Source: Escherichia marmotae
GTDB lineage: Bacteria > Pseudomonadota > Gammaproteobacteria > Enterobacterales > Enterobacteriaceae
Direction of reading: 5' to 3'
Length of the DNA: 64,000 bases
NCBI RefSeq assembly: GCF_002900365.1
Contig: NZ_CP025979.1
Coordinates: forward strand, 806,001 to 870,000
Shown here: positions 17,047-25,208 of the stretch, piece by piece
Layout of the letters: every line of letters starts with the position of its first letter
Numbering within the stretch: position 1 is the first letter of the stretch
The notes under the pieces: generated by a model
What the model saw: only the letters and a program-made list of their open reading frames with translations
What the model was told of the DNA's origin: nothing
Database searches by the model: none
Position numbers and translations under genes: made by a program

Positions 17047-17469
17047 GTGGCAAAAGTTTTTACACAAGAAGAGCGGGAAAAAATTAAAGGGCAGGTGGTG
17101 GAACTCGTGCGCCAGAGCGGTCGTGAGACGTTACGGCAACTGGAAGCTAAAACAGGTGCGACTAGATATCTGATGAGCGTTCTTGCCAGAGAGCTGGTAG
17201 CCAGTGGCGATGTATACAACTCCGGCTACGGGTTATTCCCGTCTGAACAGGCGCGTAAGGACTGGCAAAACGCCCGCAAAAAACTCTCGAGGGCAAAGGT
17301 GAAGAAACCTGCTGTGGTTGATCCGGACCTTATCTGGTCATTACCTGACGGAGAAATACGCCGCTACGACAGTCGTCTAAACATAATCTGTCGCGAGTGC
17401 CGGAAGAGCGAAGTTATGCAGCGTGTTCTGACGTTTTATCAGGGGAATTATCGGGAGGTGATGCTGTGA
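17047..17469 (+). CDS. DUF977 prophage protein
   Basis: A 140-residue protein with a predicted winged-helix in the first 75 residues (EEREKIKGQVVELVRQSG..., LRQLEAKTGATRYLMSVLARELVASGDVY), typical of the DUF977 family found after replication genes in lambdoid prophages. The C-terminal part carries CRECRKSE, a possible half zinc site. TTG/GTG alternatives exist; the GTG at 17047 is preceded by AAGGGGG. It overlaps the next gene by 4 bp. Confidence 0.7.
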   Translation: MAKVFTQEEREKIKGQVVELVRQSGRETLRQLEAKTGATRYLMSVLARELVASGDVYNSGYGLFPSEQARKDWQNARKKLSRAKVKKPAVVDPDLIWSLPDGEIRRYDSRLNIICRECRKSEVMQRVLTFYQGNYREVML

Positions 17470-17699
17470 GTACATCGGCTACCATTCTCGACATGTGCTG
17501 TGGCAGTCGCATGCTCTGGTTCGATAAGAATGACGAATGGTCGATATTTAGCGATATCAGGAAAGAGGAACATTCGCTATGTGATGGACGTCACCCGATT
17601 ATTAATCCCGACATTATCGCTGATTTTCGTGCGCTGCCGTGGTTGTCTGCTTTGCATCAAAAGCAGACATTACCAGATTTAGACATCTGTTTCCGATAG
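17466..17699 (+). pseudogene. SAM-dependent methyltransferase, truncated after about 58 residues
   Basis: The GTG at 17466 overlaps the DUF977 stop. The product starts as a class I methyltransferase of prophages: SATILDMCCGSRMLWFDK is motif I, with DFRALP where the family continues to its DPPH catalytic motif. After FRALP the sequence changes to an unrelated 20-residue tail and a stop. Motif IV and the rest of the fold are missing, so no activity is expected. The break coincides with a 10-bp-stem palindrome at 17644-17669 and is followed by queH, as if the queH segment replaced the 3' part. Confidence 0.72.
17644..17669. repeat. palindrome at the methyltransferase/queH junction
   Basis: TGTCTGCTTT, six-base loop, AAAGCAGACA: a perfect 10-bp stem exactly where the methyltransferase homology ends. 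No U run follows, so it is not an obvious terminator. Confidence 0.7.
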
Positions 17700-17731
17700 C
17701 CCGTTCTGATGCTACACTTTTTGCTATTTTC

Positions 17732-18418
17732 ATGAACCTCATAAACACATTTATGACTGTTGCTGATTTCAAACGCCCCAAATTGGAGCTCCCAAACGGG
17801 GCAAAAAAACTATTACTGCACTCTTGCTGTGCTCCATGTTCCGGTGAAGTGATGGAGGCGCTTCAGGCCTCGGGAATCGACTACACCATCTTTTTCTACA
17901 ACCCGAACATTCATCCTCAGAAAGAGTATTTAATTCGTAAGGATGAGAATATTCGCTTTGCTAAACAACACGGCGTGCCATTTATTGATGCTGATTACGA
18001 CACAGACAACTGGTTTGAGCGAGCCAAAGGAATGGAATGGGAGCCTGAACGAGGGATCCGTTGTACCATGTGTTTTGACATGCGTTTTGAGCGGACTGCA
18101 CTGTATGCCGCTGAAAATGGTTTCAGTGTGATCAGTAGCTCACTGGGCATTTCACGCTGGAAAAATATGCAGCAGGTTAACGACTGTGGACGGCGAGCCG
18201 TCGCGCATTATCCGGGCATGGTGTACTGGGATTATAACTGGCGAAAACAGGGCGGCTCTTCCCGCATGATTGAAATCAGCAAGCGCGAACAATTCTATCA
18301 GCAGGAATATTGTGGCTGCGTGTATTCACTGCGCGATACCAATCTACACCGCAAATCTCAGGGACGCCCTCTAATCAAAATTGGTCAACTGCACTACGGT
18401 AAAGAAGGACAGGAATGA
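17732..18418 (+). CDS. queH: QueH, epoxyqueuosine reductase (DUF208)
   Basis: Reduces epoxyqueuosine at position 34 of GUN-decoding tRNAs to queuosine, the last step of the pathway; a cobalamin-independent alternative to QueG. About 228 residues (an internal ATG at 17753 is an alternative; neither has a strong ribosome-binding site). All family motifs are present: HSCCAPCS near residue 32 (vicinal Cys pair plus Cys), the cluster cysteines in RCTMCFDMRFERTA near 113, SSSLGISRWKN, and YCGCVYSL near 200. K-12 lacks this gene. It stands alone, in a prophage, behind a truncated methyltransferase and ahead of a strong hairpin, the arrangement of a cargo gene (moron). Confidence 0.9.
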   Translation: MNLINTFMTVADFKRPKLELPNGAKKLLLHSCCAPCSGEVMEALQASGIDYTIFFYNPNIHPQKEYLIRKDENIRFAKQHGVPFIDADYDTDNWFERAKGMEWEPERGIRCTMCFDMRFERTALYAAENGFSVISSSLGISRWKNMQQVNDCGRRAVAHYPGMVYWDYNWRKQGGSSRMIEISKREQFYQQEYCGCVYSLRDTNLHRKSQGRPLIKIGQLHYGKEGQE

Positions 18419-18496
18419 TTTTATATTATGCCAACGGAGCGTAGCAGTGTTTCTATATATAGTACGCCTACCTTAATTTTCAAATAATCATGATTA

Positions 18497-18533
18497 ATGA
18501 GCAGGTCATCAGTGCAAGCAATGACCTGCTCAT
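18497..18533. terminator. strong hairpin downstream of queH
   Basis: ATGAGCAGGTCAT, an 11-base loop, then ATGACCTGCTCAT: a perfect 13-bp stem 78 bp past the queH stop. Only a weak T-rich stretch follows, so it may be a terminator, an mRNA end stabiliser or a dyad-symmetric binding site. Confidence 0.6.
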
Positions 18534-18729
18534 CTTGTTGAAATTAGAGGAAATCTTGCAGCCATGATATGGCTTAAAATAACGTTTGATTATTTTACCT
18601 GCTGTTTGTCCCTGGTTTAAAGTCGGTTGTCTGATTTGATTACGCGCAACTGACGCTTACGTATTGAAGTAACGAGCACGAAGACACATATTTATCAGTG
18701 CCTGTATACGTCAAGAGCAGGAGATTTAT

Positions 18730-18819
18730 GTGCTGGTTCTCAAATGCACGCTGGCTATTGTGGCTGTAATGGCAATTTATTGTCTTGTTATTGTTCTTAT
18801 GGATCACCTTTCTGATTGA
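18730..18819 (+). CDS. Candidate 29-residue single-span membrane peptide
   Basis: GTG start with an excellent AGGAGA site six bases upstream. The predicted peptide begins VLVLKCTLAIVAVMAIYCLV and ends IVLMDHLSD: one hydrophobic helix with a charged C-terminal end. Size, composition and location immediately upstream of the hokD leader resemble type I toxin peptides, but I cannot match it to a named family. May be chance; the region between the queH hairpin and here (18534-18729) shows nothing else. Confidence 0.4.
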   Translation: MLVLKCTLAIVAVMAIYCLVIVLMDHLSD

Positions 18820-19030
18820 TTTCATATTGGCGAGGTAACGGTAGTTAAGTAGAATGGCTGCGGGTGCTTGAGGCTATCTGCCTCGGGCATGAACACCAAC
18901 GGCAGATAGAGAAAAGCCCCAGTTAACATTACGCGTCCTGCAAGACGCTTAACATTAATCTGAGGCCAATTTCATGCTAGACACATGTAGGTTAGCCTCT
19001 TACGTGCCGAAAGGCAAGGAGAAGCAGGCT

Positions 19031-19186
19031 ATGAAGCAGCAAAAGGCGATGTTAATCGCCCTGATCGTCATCTGTTTAACCGTCATAGTGACGGCACTGG
19101 TAACGAGGAAAGACCTCTGCGAGGTACGAATCCGAACCGGCCAGACGGAGGTCGCTGTCTTCACAGCTTACGAACCTGAGGAGTAA
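19031..19186 (+). CDS. hokD: HokD (RelF), Hok-family membrane toxin
   Basis: A 51-residue toxin of the Hok/Gef family that depolarises the inner membrane. One transmembrane helix (residues 6-24, MLIALIVICLTVIVTALVT) is followed by the family signature TRKDLCEVRIR and the C-terminal AYEPEE. The 180-bp leader (about 18850-19030), with its GCTTGAGGC and CATTACGCGTCCTGCAAGACGC stems, matches the fold-back leaders of hok mRNAs and should hold the Sok-type antisense promoter, which I did not pin down. The relBE genes that accompany hokD in K-12 Qin are absent. Confidence 0.9.
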   Translation: MKQQKAMLIALIVICLTVIVTALVTRKDLCEVRIRTGQTEVAVFTAYEPEE

Positions 19187-19254
19187 GAGACCCGGCGAGG
19201 GAGAAATCCCTCGCCACCTCTGATGTGGCAGGCATCCTCAACGCACCCGCACTT

Positions 19255-19276
19255 AACCCGCTTCGGCGGGTTTTTG
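19255..19276 (+). terminator. intrinsic terminator after hokD
   Basis: AACCCGC-TTC-GGCGGGTTTTTG, a GC stem with a T run, 69 bp past the hokD stop. Confidence 0.8.
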
Positions 19277-19402
19277 TTTTTATTTTCAACGCGTTTGAAG
19301 TTCTGGACGGTGCCGGAATAGAATCAAAAATACTTAAGTAGCGCGCAGGGATAAGAGGGATGGTCCCTTAAAGGGGAGAGCTAATTATCCGGAAGGATTC
19401 TG

Positions 19403-19639
19403 ATGATGAACATCGAAGAACTGCGTAAAATTTTTTGTGAAGATGGCCTCTATGCTGTGTGCGTTGAAAATGGAAATCTTGTTAGTCATTACCGCATTAT
19501 GTGTTTGCGAAAGAATGGGGCTGCGTTAATTAATTTTGTGGATGGTCGAGTGACAGACGGATTTATCTTGCGCGAAGGTGAGTTTGTCACTTCATTACAG
19601 GCACTGAAAGAGATCGGAATAAAAGCAGGCTTTTCGTAA
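19403..19639 (+). CDS. Hypothetical prophage protein, last residues lost to IS66 insertion
   Basis: A 78-residue cytosolic protein (MNIEELRKIFCEDGLYAVCVENG...) of a family common between hok/rel and ydfU in lambdoid prophages; function unknown, beta-rich with a helical end. GGAAGG precedes ATGATG. The IS66 element enters after AGF and supplies a Ser codon and the stop. The original tail (SAFAEE and TAA) is still present at 23778-23799 on the far side of the element, so only five residues are lost and the product may function. Confidence 0.7.
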   Translation: MMNIEELRKIFCEDGLYAVCVENGNLVSHYRIMCLRKNGAALINFVDGRVTDGFILREGEFVTSLQALKEIGIKAGFS

Positions 19640-20000
19640 CCGGCTCATTTAAACCGTCTGGTCTGTTTCCTCCGGCTCTACAAAAATAATGTCCATCATT
19701 TTTAATGGACACTATCGTATGAAACACCGGACCTGGATCACTGAAGCTTTACGTCTTCACTTTGAAGAACATTTACCCCGGGTTGTGGCCGGGCGTCGCC
19801 TGGGTGTACCAAAATCAACAGTTTGTAGTATGTTCGTGCGCTTTCGGAGAGCTGGCCTTTCGTGGCCTTTGCCCGCAGGCATGTCGGAGCAGGAACTTGA
19901 TGCCTGCCTTTACGGACAATTTTCCACGGTACCAGTCGTACGTCCTGAAAGCACCGTTATATCCGAAGCCCCCGTGGTAAAAAAACGTCCCCGGCGGCCC

Positions 20001-21426
20001 TAATGCCAGTCAGTTAAGCAACTGACTGGCTCTTTTTCGGGGCTGTGGGGTATTTCCAGGGCCTCTCCTTTACCACTCTCGGGAAGGCCCTTTCCCTTCT
20101 TGTCGGTAATTTCACAAGTTGTCCCATACTTGCAAGATCGCGCATCAGCTCCGGTATACGTCCCGGTGAAGCGCCCTGCAATGTCATCAGCATTCTCATC
20201 ACCATTCCGCATGATTCTGAGAAACTCAGTTGATTCGGCCAGTAACCTTTCAGATGTTCTGCCATTTTAATCATCTGATATCTCACCAGATTATAAGCCA
20301 GTAAGACACCCCACAGCTCTTGCTCCACAAGCTCCGGCTTTTTACTTCTCAGCGTCAGCCTGCTCAGTTGCATCGTCTGTTTTATCTCCCTGTATCCCAG
20401 TTCGATTTCCCAGCGATGACTGTACAGATCCGCCATTTCTCCTCCGGGGAAGCGCATGGCGTCCGTCATCGACGTCAGCAGATGGCAGACTTTTCCTTTG
20501 CGCGTCACGGTCAGCAGGCGGGCTGTCACCTCATTTCCCAGCCCCGGCCACTTTTTTCGTGCCTGCGGGCTGGTTTTCAGCTTCACCAGATGATCGCCTT
20601 TACCCAGTTTTCTGATCTCTTCATATTGCGCTCCCTTTCTGAGAGGGATCATCCAGTGGCGGTGTTCTCCCGCCTGGCTCCAGGCATTTAACAGTCCCAG
20701 TGAGTAATAACCTTTATCCATTAACGTCAGGGTGTTATCGCCGGTTTGTTCTATAAGTTGCTCAGCAAGCTCATTTTCGCTGTTCTTCATCGTGCCGAAG
20801 GCTGCAGCCGTCAGCAGATGGCTGGTCAGTTCCATCTGGCAGACCATTTTGACCTGCGGGTAGAGCGCCGGGTTCCCGGCATGTGTCTGGCGGGGGAAGG
20901 CTGCATCGTTCTCTGGTGTATCCGGTGTGCGCCAGAACACACCATCGATGGCCAGCAGGGTCAGGCCGCACCAGTGCGGATGCGGCGTGGCGTTATGCCA
21001 GAGCTGCGCTGTTTTCGTGAACACGCGGCGGACAGCCTCACTTCCCAGACGCTGGCGGGCCTGAATAACGGCACTGGGGGCAACGAAGGGGCGATTGCCC
21101 GGCAGCATGATGTCCAGGCGATTCACAATCTGGTGAAGAGGTTCTTTACGCTCAAGCGCCATGCCAACAATACACCAGACCATCATTTCGAGGGGAAGAC
21201 GGCGCTTGCGTAGCGTTACAGTACCTGATTCGGCAAGGCAACGAGAGATGAGTTCGGGGTCGAGGTAATCCCCCAGAGAAGTCAGTGGGTTACGCAGAGA
21301 ATCGTAACGGGATACCAAATCAAGGGCCTGTCCAATGAGCATAAAAAAATCCGGAAACGAGTGAGCGTTTCCGGATTCTTACACAGCCACTGGATCGGTC
21401 AACTGATCCTTAACTGATCGGCATTA
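20001..21426 (-). mobile_element. IS4, complete
   Basis: A 1426-bp element, the canonical IS4 length, with ends TAATGCC and GGCATTA and 18-bp-type imperfect inverted repeats. Flanked by a perfect 12-bp target duplication CCCCGGCGGCCC (19989-20000 and 21427-21438), within the IS4 range of 11-13 bp. Inserted in tnpA of the IS66 element. Confidence 0.95.
20014..21342 (-). CDS. insG: IS4 transposase InsG
   Basis: A 442-residue DDE transposase, full length. Catalytic residues: Asp in LLAIDGVFWRT (about residue 133), Asp in LTLMDKGYYS (about 207) and Glu in the YREIKQTMQLS signature (about 310), the Y-(2)-R-(3)-E-(6)-K motif of the IS4 family. It runs leftward, opposite to the IS66 genes. Looks intact. 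Confidence 0.95.
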   Translation of the reverse strand: MLIGQALDLVSRYDSLRNPLTSLGDYLDPELISRCLAESGTVTLRKRRLPLEMMVWCIVGMALERKEPLHQIVNRLDIMLPGNRPFVAPSAVIQARQRLGSEAVRRVFTKTAQLWHNATPHPHWCGLTLLAIDGVFWRTPDTPENDAAFPRQTHAGNPALYPQVKMVCQMELTSHLLTAAAFGTMKNSENELAEQLIEQTGDNTLTLMDKGYYSLGLLNAWSQAGEHRHWMIPLRKGAQYEEIRKLGKGDHLVKLKTSPQARKKWPGLGNEVTARLLTVTRKGKVCHLLTSMTDAMRFPGGEMADLYSHRWEIELGYREIKQTMQLSRLTLRSKKPELVEQELWGVLLAYNLVRYQMIKMAEHLKGYWPNQLSFSESCGMVMRMLMTLQGASPGRIPELMRDLASMGQLVKLPTRRERAFPRVVKERPWKYPTAPKKSQSVA

Positions 21427-21803
21427 CCCCGGCGGCCCAACTTCCCTTATGAGTTTAAAATCGCCTTAGTGGAGCAGTCACTGCAGCCCGGAGCCTGTGT
21501 GGCGCAGATCGCCCGGGAAAACGGAATCAACGATAACCTGCTCTTCAACTGGCGCCATCAATACCGGAAAGGTGGCCTGCTGCCTTCCGGAAAAAATATG
21601 CCGGCACTGCTTCCCGTGACGTTAACGCCGGAGCCGGATAATAAAATCCCGGCCCCCGCACAGGAACCAGAGCAGATAAATACACCGTCCGACAGTCTGT
21701 GTTGTGAGCTGGTTCTGCCGGCCGGAACTCTCAGGCTTAAAGGTAAACTGACGCCGGCGTTATTACAGACACTTATCCGCGAAATAAAAGGGAGCAGCCA
21801 CTG

Positions 21804-22151
21804 ATGATATCTCTCCCTGCCGGTTCGCGTATCTGGCTGGTTGCAGGTATCACCGATATGCGAAATGGCTTTAACGGCCTGGCATCAAAAGTTCAGAACG
21901 TCCTGAAGGATGACCCGTTCTCCGGACACCTGTTCATCTTCCGCGGACGCCGGGGTGACCAGATAAAAGTGTTGTGGGCTGACAGTGACGGACTGTGCCT
22001 CTTCACCAAACGCCTGGAGCGGGGCCGCTTCGTCTGGCCAGTCACCCGTGACGGCAAGGTGCACCTTACTCCGGCTCAGTTATCCATGCTTCCTGAAGGT
22101 ATCAACTGGAAGCACCCGAAACGAACGGAACGCGCTGGAATCCGCATATAA
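21804..22151 (+). CDS. IS66 TnpB accessory protein
   Basis: A 115-residue IS66 Orf2 protein, required with TnpA and TnpC for transposition but without a known catalytic role. Typical sequence MISLPAGSRIWLVAGITDMR, FIFRGRRGDQIKVLWADSDG and KRLERGRFVWP. The start overlaps the tnpA stop (TGATG), showing translational coupling; tnpC follows after 19 bp. Complete and in frame. Confidence 0.93.
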   Translation: MISLPAGSRIWLVAGITDMRNGFNGLASKVQNVLKDDPFSGHLFIFRGRRGDQIKVLWADSDGLCLFTKRLERGRFVWPVTRDGKVHLTPAQLSMLPEGINWKHPKRTERAGIRI

Positions 22152-22170
22152 CCCGTTGTAAAGTGAGGAT

Positions 22171-23742
22171 ATGGACACCTCACTTGCTCATGAGAACGCC
22201 CGCCTGCGGGCACTGTTGCAGACGCAACAGGACACCATCCGCCAGATGGCTGAATACAACCGCCTGCTCTCACAGCGGGTGGCGGCTTATGCTTCCGAAA
22301 TCAACCGGCTGAAGGCGCTGGTTGCGAAACTGCAACGTATGCAGTTCGGTAAAAGCTCAGAAAAACTTCGTGCAAAAACCGAACGGCAGATACAGGAAGC
22401 TCAGGAGCGAATCAGCGCACTTCAGGAAGAAATGGCGGAAACGCTGGGTGAGCAATATGACCCGGTACTGCCATCCGCCCTGCGCCAGTCTTCAGCCCGT
22501 AAACCGTTACCGGCCTCACTTCCCCGTGAAACCCGGGTTATCCGGCCGGAAGAGGAATGCTGTCCTGCCTGTGGTGGTGAACTCAGTTCTCTGGGATGTG
22601 ATGTGTCAGAGCAACTGGAGCTTATCAGCAGCGCCTTTAAGGTTATCGAAACACAACGTCCGAAACTGGCCTGTTGCCGGTGCGACCATATCGTGCAGGC
22701 ACCAGTACCTTCAAAACCCATTGCACGCAGTTATGCCGGAGCGGGGCTTCTGGCCCATGTTGTCACCGGGAAATATGCAGACCATCTGCCGTTATACCGC
22801 CAGTCAGAAATATACCGTCGTCAGGGAGTGGAGCTGAGCCGTGCCACACTGGGGCGCTGGACCGGTGCCGTTGCTGAACTGCTGGAGCCGCTGTATGACG
22901 TCCTGCGCCAGTATGTGCTGATGCCCGGTAAAGTCCATGCCGATGATATCCCCGTCCCGGTCCAGGAGCCGGGCAGCGGTAAAACCCGGACAGCCCGGCT
23001 GTGGGTCTACGTCCGTGATGACCGCAACGCCGGTTCACAGATGCCCCCGGCGGTCTGGTTCGCGTACAGTCCGGACCGGAAAGGTATCCATCCACAAAAT
23101 CACCTGGCCGGTTACAGCGGTGTGCTTCAGGCCGATGCTTACGGTGGTTACCGGGCGTTATACGAATCCGGCAGAATAACGGAAGCCGCGTGTATGGCTC
23201 ATGCCCGGAGAAAAATCCACGATGTGCATGCAAGAGCGCCCACCGACATCACCACGGAAGCCCTGCAGCGTATCGGTGAACTGTATGCTATCGAGGCAGA
23301 GGTCCGGGGCTGTTCAGCAGAACAGCGTCTGGCGGCAAGAAAAGCCAGAGCCGCGCCACTGATGCAGTCACTGTATGACTGGATACAGCAACAGATGAAA
23401 ACACTGTCGCGTCACTCAGATACGGCAAAAGCGTTCGCATACCTGCTGAAACAGTGGGATGCACTGAACGTGTACTGCAGTAATGGCTGGGTGGAAATCG
23501 ACAACAACATCGCAGAGAACGCCTTACGGGGAGTGGCCGTAGGCCGGAAAAACTGGATGTTCGCGGGTTCCGACAGCGGTGGTGAACATGCGGCGGTGTT
23601 GTACTCGCTGATCGGCACATGCCGTCTGAACAATGTGGAGCCAGAAAAGTGGCTGCGTTACGTCATTGAACATATCCAGGACTGGCCGGCAAACCGGGTA
23701 CGCGATCTGTTGCCCTGGAAAGTTGATCTGAGCTCTCAGTAA
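22171..23742 (+). CDS. IS66 transposase TnpC
   Basis: A 523-residue DDE transposase. It opens with a leucine-zipper-like coiled coil (residues 1-90), followed by a zinc-finger (CCPACGGEL with CCRCDH), and the catalytic domain with Asp in KVHADDIPVPV (about residue 255), Asp in LQADAYGGY (about 315) and Glu in NNIAENALRG (about 448). Full length for the IS66 family and apparently intact, although the element as a whole is disabled by loss of tnpA. Confidence 0.93.
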   Translation: MDTSLAHENARLRALLQTQQDTIRQMAEYNRLLSQRVAAYASEINRLKALVAKLQRMQFGKSSEKLRAKTERQIQEAQERISALQEEMAETLGEQYDPVLPSALRQSSARKPLPASLPRETRVIRPEEECCPACGGELSSLGCDVSEQLELISSAFKVIETQRPKLACCRCDHIVQAPVPSKPIARSYAGAGLLAHVVTGKYADHLPLYRQSEIYRRQGVELSRATLGRWTGAVAELLEPLYDVLRQYVLMPGKVHADDIPVPVQEPGSGKTRTARLWVYVRDDRNAGSQMPPAVWFAYSPDRKGIHPQNHLAGYSGVLQADAYGGYRALYESGRITEAACMAHARRKIHDVHARAPTDITTEALQRIGELYAIEAEVRGCSAEQRLAARKARAAPLMQSLYDWIQQQMKTLSRHSDTAKAFAYLLKQWDALNVYCSNGWVEIDNNIAENALRGVAVGRKNWMFAGSDSGGEHAAVLYSLIGTCRLNNVEPEKWLRYVIEHIQDWPANRVRDLLPWKVDLSSQ

Positions 23743-23865
23743 ATATCAATACGGTTCTGACGAGCCGCTTACGGCTTTTCAGCTTTTGCAGAAGAATAAA
23801 CTCATCTACAATCTTGCGCGGGGCTGAACTCCCGCTGAGTAACACCGTGCCACCGGAGAAAACCG

Positions 23866-24144
23866 ATGGCACGCAACGTAAAATATTACAATTCTGATAA
23901 TTCGCCCGTTCTTGCCTGCACGCACGAGCGGTATTCTCACGCATTCAAGTCTGAATGGTTCCAGCACCCTCCATGCACTGAAGAGCAGGCTGAATGGATA
24001 ATTCAGTGTTACCGCAGGCGCGGATACGAGGTTAAGAAAGCCCTTAGTCTCGACTACCGTCACTGGATAATCTCAGTCAGATTGCCTTACTCCGAACGCC
24101 CACCGCGTCCGTCCCGTACATTCCAGCAACGCATCTGGAGGTAA
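23866..24144 (+). CDS. Hypothetical prophage protein upstream of ydfU
   Basis: A 92-residue protein (MARNVKYYNSDNSPVLACTH..., EQAEWIIQCYRRRGYEVKKA), strongly basic, with no membrane segment. The GGAGAAAACC site precedes the ATG. It ends one base before the GTG of ydfU, so the two are cotranscribed. Family members sit at this point in several Qin-like prophages; I know no function. Confidence 0.62.
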   Translation: MARNVKYYNSDNSPVLACTHERYSHAFKSEWFQHPPCTEEQAEWIIQCYRRRGYEVKKALSLDYRHWIISVRLPYSERPPRPSRTFQQRIWR

Positions 24145-24145
24145 C

Positions 24146-25195
24146 GTGCGGGTATTACTTCGACCTGTTCTGGTACCGGAACTCGGGCTGGTGGTCGTTA
24201 AGCCGGGCCGTGAATCCATGCCGGTATTCCACAATACCCGGGTACTGGTGGAGCCGGAACCGAAAAGCATGCGTAATCTGCCGTCCGGGGTCGTTCCTGC
24301 CGTTCGCCAGCCGCTGGTGGAAGACAAAACATTGCTGCCGTTTTTCAGTAACGCACGGGTAATTCGTGCTGCTGGTGGTGCTGGTGCATTGTCTGACTGG
24401 CTGTTGCGCCATATTAAATCCTGCCAGTGGCCACACGGCGATTATCATCACAGCGAAACCGTTATTCACCGTTATGGTACCGGCGCAATGGTGTTGTGCT
24501 GGCACTGCGACAACCAGCTGCGTGACCAGACATCCGAATCACTCGAGCAACTTGCTCATCAAAACCTGTCAGCATGGATGATTGACGTCATCGGTCACGC
24601 AATAAGCGGTACGCAGGAGCGTGAATTATCTCTGGCTGAATTATCCTGGTGGGCGGTCCGCAATCAGGTGGCGGACGCGCTACCGGAAGCGGTATTACGT
24701 CGCTCGCTGGGATTACCAGCGGAAAAAAACTGCTCGGTGTACCGCGAAAGCGACATCGTACCGGGAGAGCAGACCGCCACCAGCATATTGAAACAGCGCA
24801 CAAAAAATCTTGCACCGTTGCCTCACGCCCACCAGCAACAAAACCCATCACAGGAAAAGACGGTGGTAAGCATCACCGTTGATCCAGAGTCTCCGGAATC
24901 TTTCATGAAGCTGCCTAAACGTCACCGTTGGGTTAAGGAGAAATACACACGCTGGGTTAAGACACAGCCGTGTGCTTGCTGCGGTATGCCAGCCGACGAT
25001 CCGCATCATCTGATTGGTCACGGGCAGGGCGGAATGGGAACCAAAGCACATGATCTCTTTGTGTTGCCTTTGTGCAGAAAGCATCACGACGAGCTGCATG
25101 CGAATACCGTGGCATTTGAAGAGAAGTATGGCTCCCAGCTGGAGCTGATATTTCGTTTTATCGATCGTGCGCTGGCAATAGGCGTACTGGCGTAA
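24146..25195 (+). CDS. ydfU: YdfU-like DUF968 protein with HNH-type zinc motif
   Basis: A 349-residue protein of the DUF968 family. The N-terminal 230 residues are family-specific (SDWLLRHIKSCQWPHG, MVLCWHCDNQL). The C-terminal 90 residues carry CACCGMPADDPHHLIGHGQGG and LPLCRKHHDELH, an HNH-like nuclease core in which the paired HH and the last His can bind metal. A role as a small nuclease, perhaps a Holliday-junction or recombination function like the Rap/NinG genes at this map position, is inference. The start is the GTG at 24146; the antiterminator gene follows after 13 bp. Confidence 0.8.
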   Translation: MRVLLRPVLVPELGLVVVKPGRESMPVFHNTRVLVEPEPKSMRNLPSGVVPAVRQPLVEDKTLLPFFSNARVIRAAGGAGALSDWLLRHIKSCQWPHGDYHHSETVIHRYGTGAMVLCWHCDNQLRDQTSESLEQLAHQNLSAWMIDVIGHAISGTQERELSLAELSWWAVRNQVADALPEAVLRRSLGLPAEKNCSVYRESDIVPGEQTATSILKQRTKNLAPLPHAHQQQNPSQEKTVVSITVDPESPESFMKLPKRHRWVKEKYTRWVKTQPCACCGMPADDPHHLIGHGQGGMGTKAHDLFVLPLCRKHHDELHANTVAFEEKYGSQLELIFRFIDRALAIGVLA

Positions 25196-25208
25196 GTGGA
25201 GAACGAGC

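Larger units (their letters stand above)
19719..21804 (+). pseudogene. IS66 TnpA, split by IS4
   Basis: Accessory protein with a helix-turn-helix (EALRLHFEEHLPRVVAGRRLGVPKSTV style motif near residues 8-35) and a second HTH in the part after the IS4 (EFKIALVEQSL..., QIARENGINDNLLFNWRHQYR). The reading frame runs 19719-20000, is broken by IS4 after the codons for KKRPRRP, and resumes at 21427-21804 (the first 12 bases are the target duplication) with NFPYEFKIALVEQ. Joining the two halves across one copy of the duplication restores a continuous 217-residue frame. As it stands the gene is inactive; its 3' part overlaps the tnpB start by one base. Confidence 0.88.
19636..23772 (+). mobile_element. 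IS66-family element (ISCro1-like), interrupted by IS4
   Basis: Terminal inverted repeats GTAACCGGCTCATTTAAACC (left) and GTAAGCGGCTCGTCAGAACC (right, reverse complement) match at 15 of 20 positions. The element is bounded by a perfect 8-bp target duplication, GGCTTTTC, at 19628-19635 and 23773-23780. Without the IS4 and its duplicated 12 bp it is 2699 bp, with tnpA, tnpB and tnpC in order. The length and proteins resemble ISCro1, a name given from recall. Confidence 0.92.

Noticed and set aside
18640..18825. A 61-codon minus-strand frame in the region before hokD
   Set aside because: No ribosome-binding site, no domain; overlaps the better candidate small peptide on the plus strand.
18974..19030. 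In-frame extension upstream of hokD
   Set aside because: Would add 19 residues to HokD, but the family length of 51 residues and the ATG at 19031 with AAGGAGAAGC argue for the short form; the extension is part of the regulatory leader.
18400..19400. relBE toxin-antitoxin pair expected next to hokD
   Set aside because: K-12 Qin has relB-relE-hokD, but no RelB- or RelE-like frame is present here.
22763..23233. 156-codon minus-strand frame inside tnpC
   Set aside because: Antisense shadow of an intact IS66 transposase gene with the DDE residues in the other frame.
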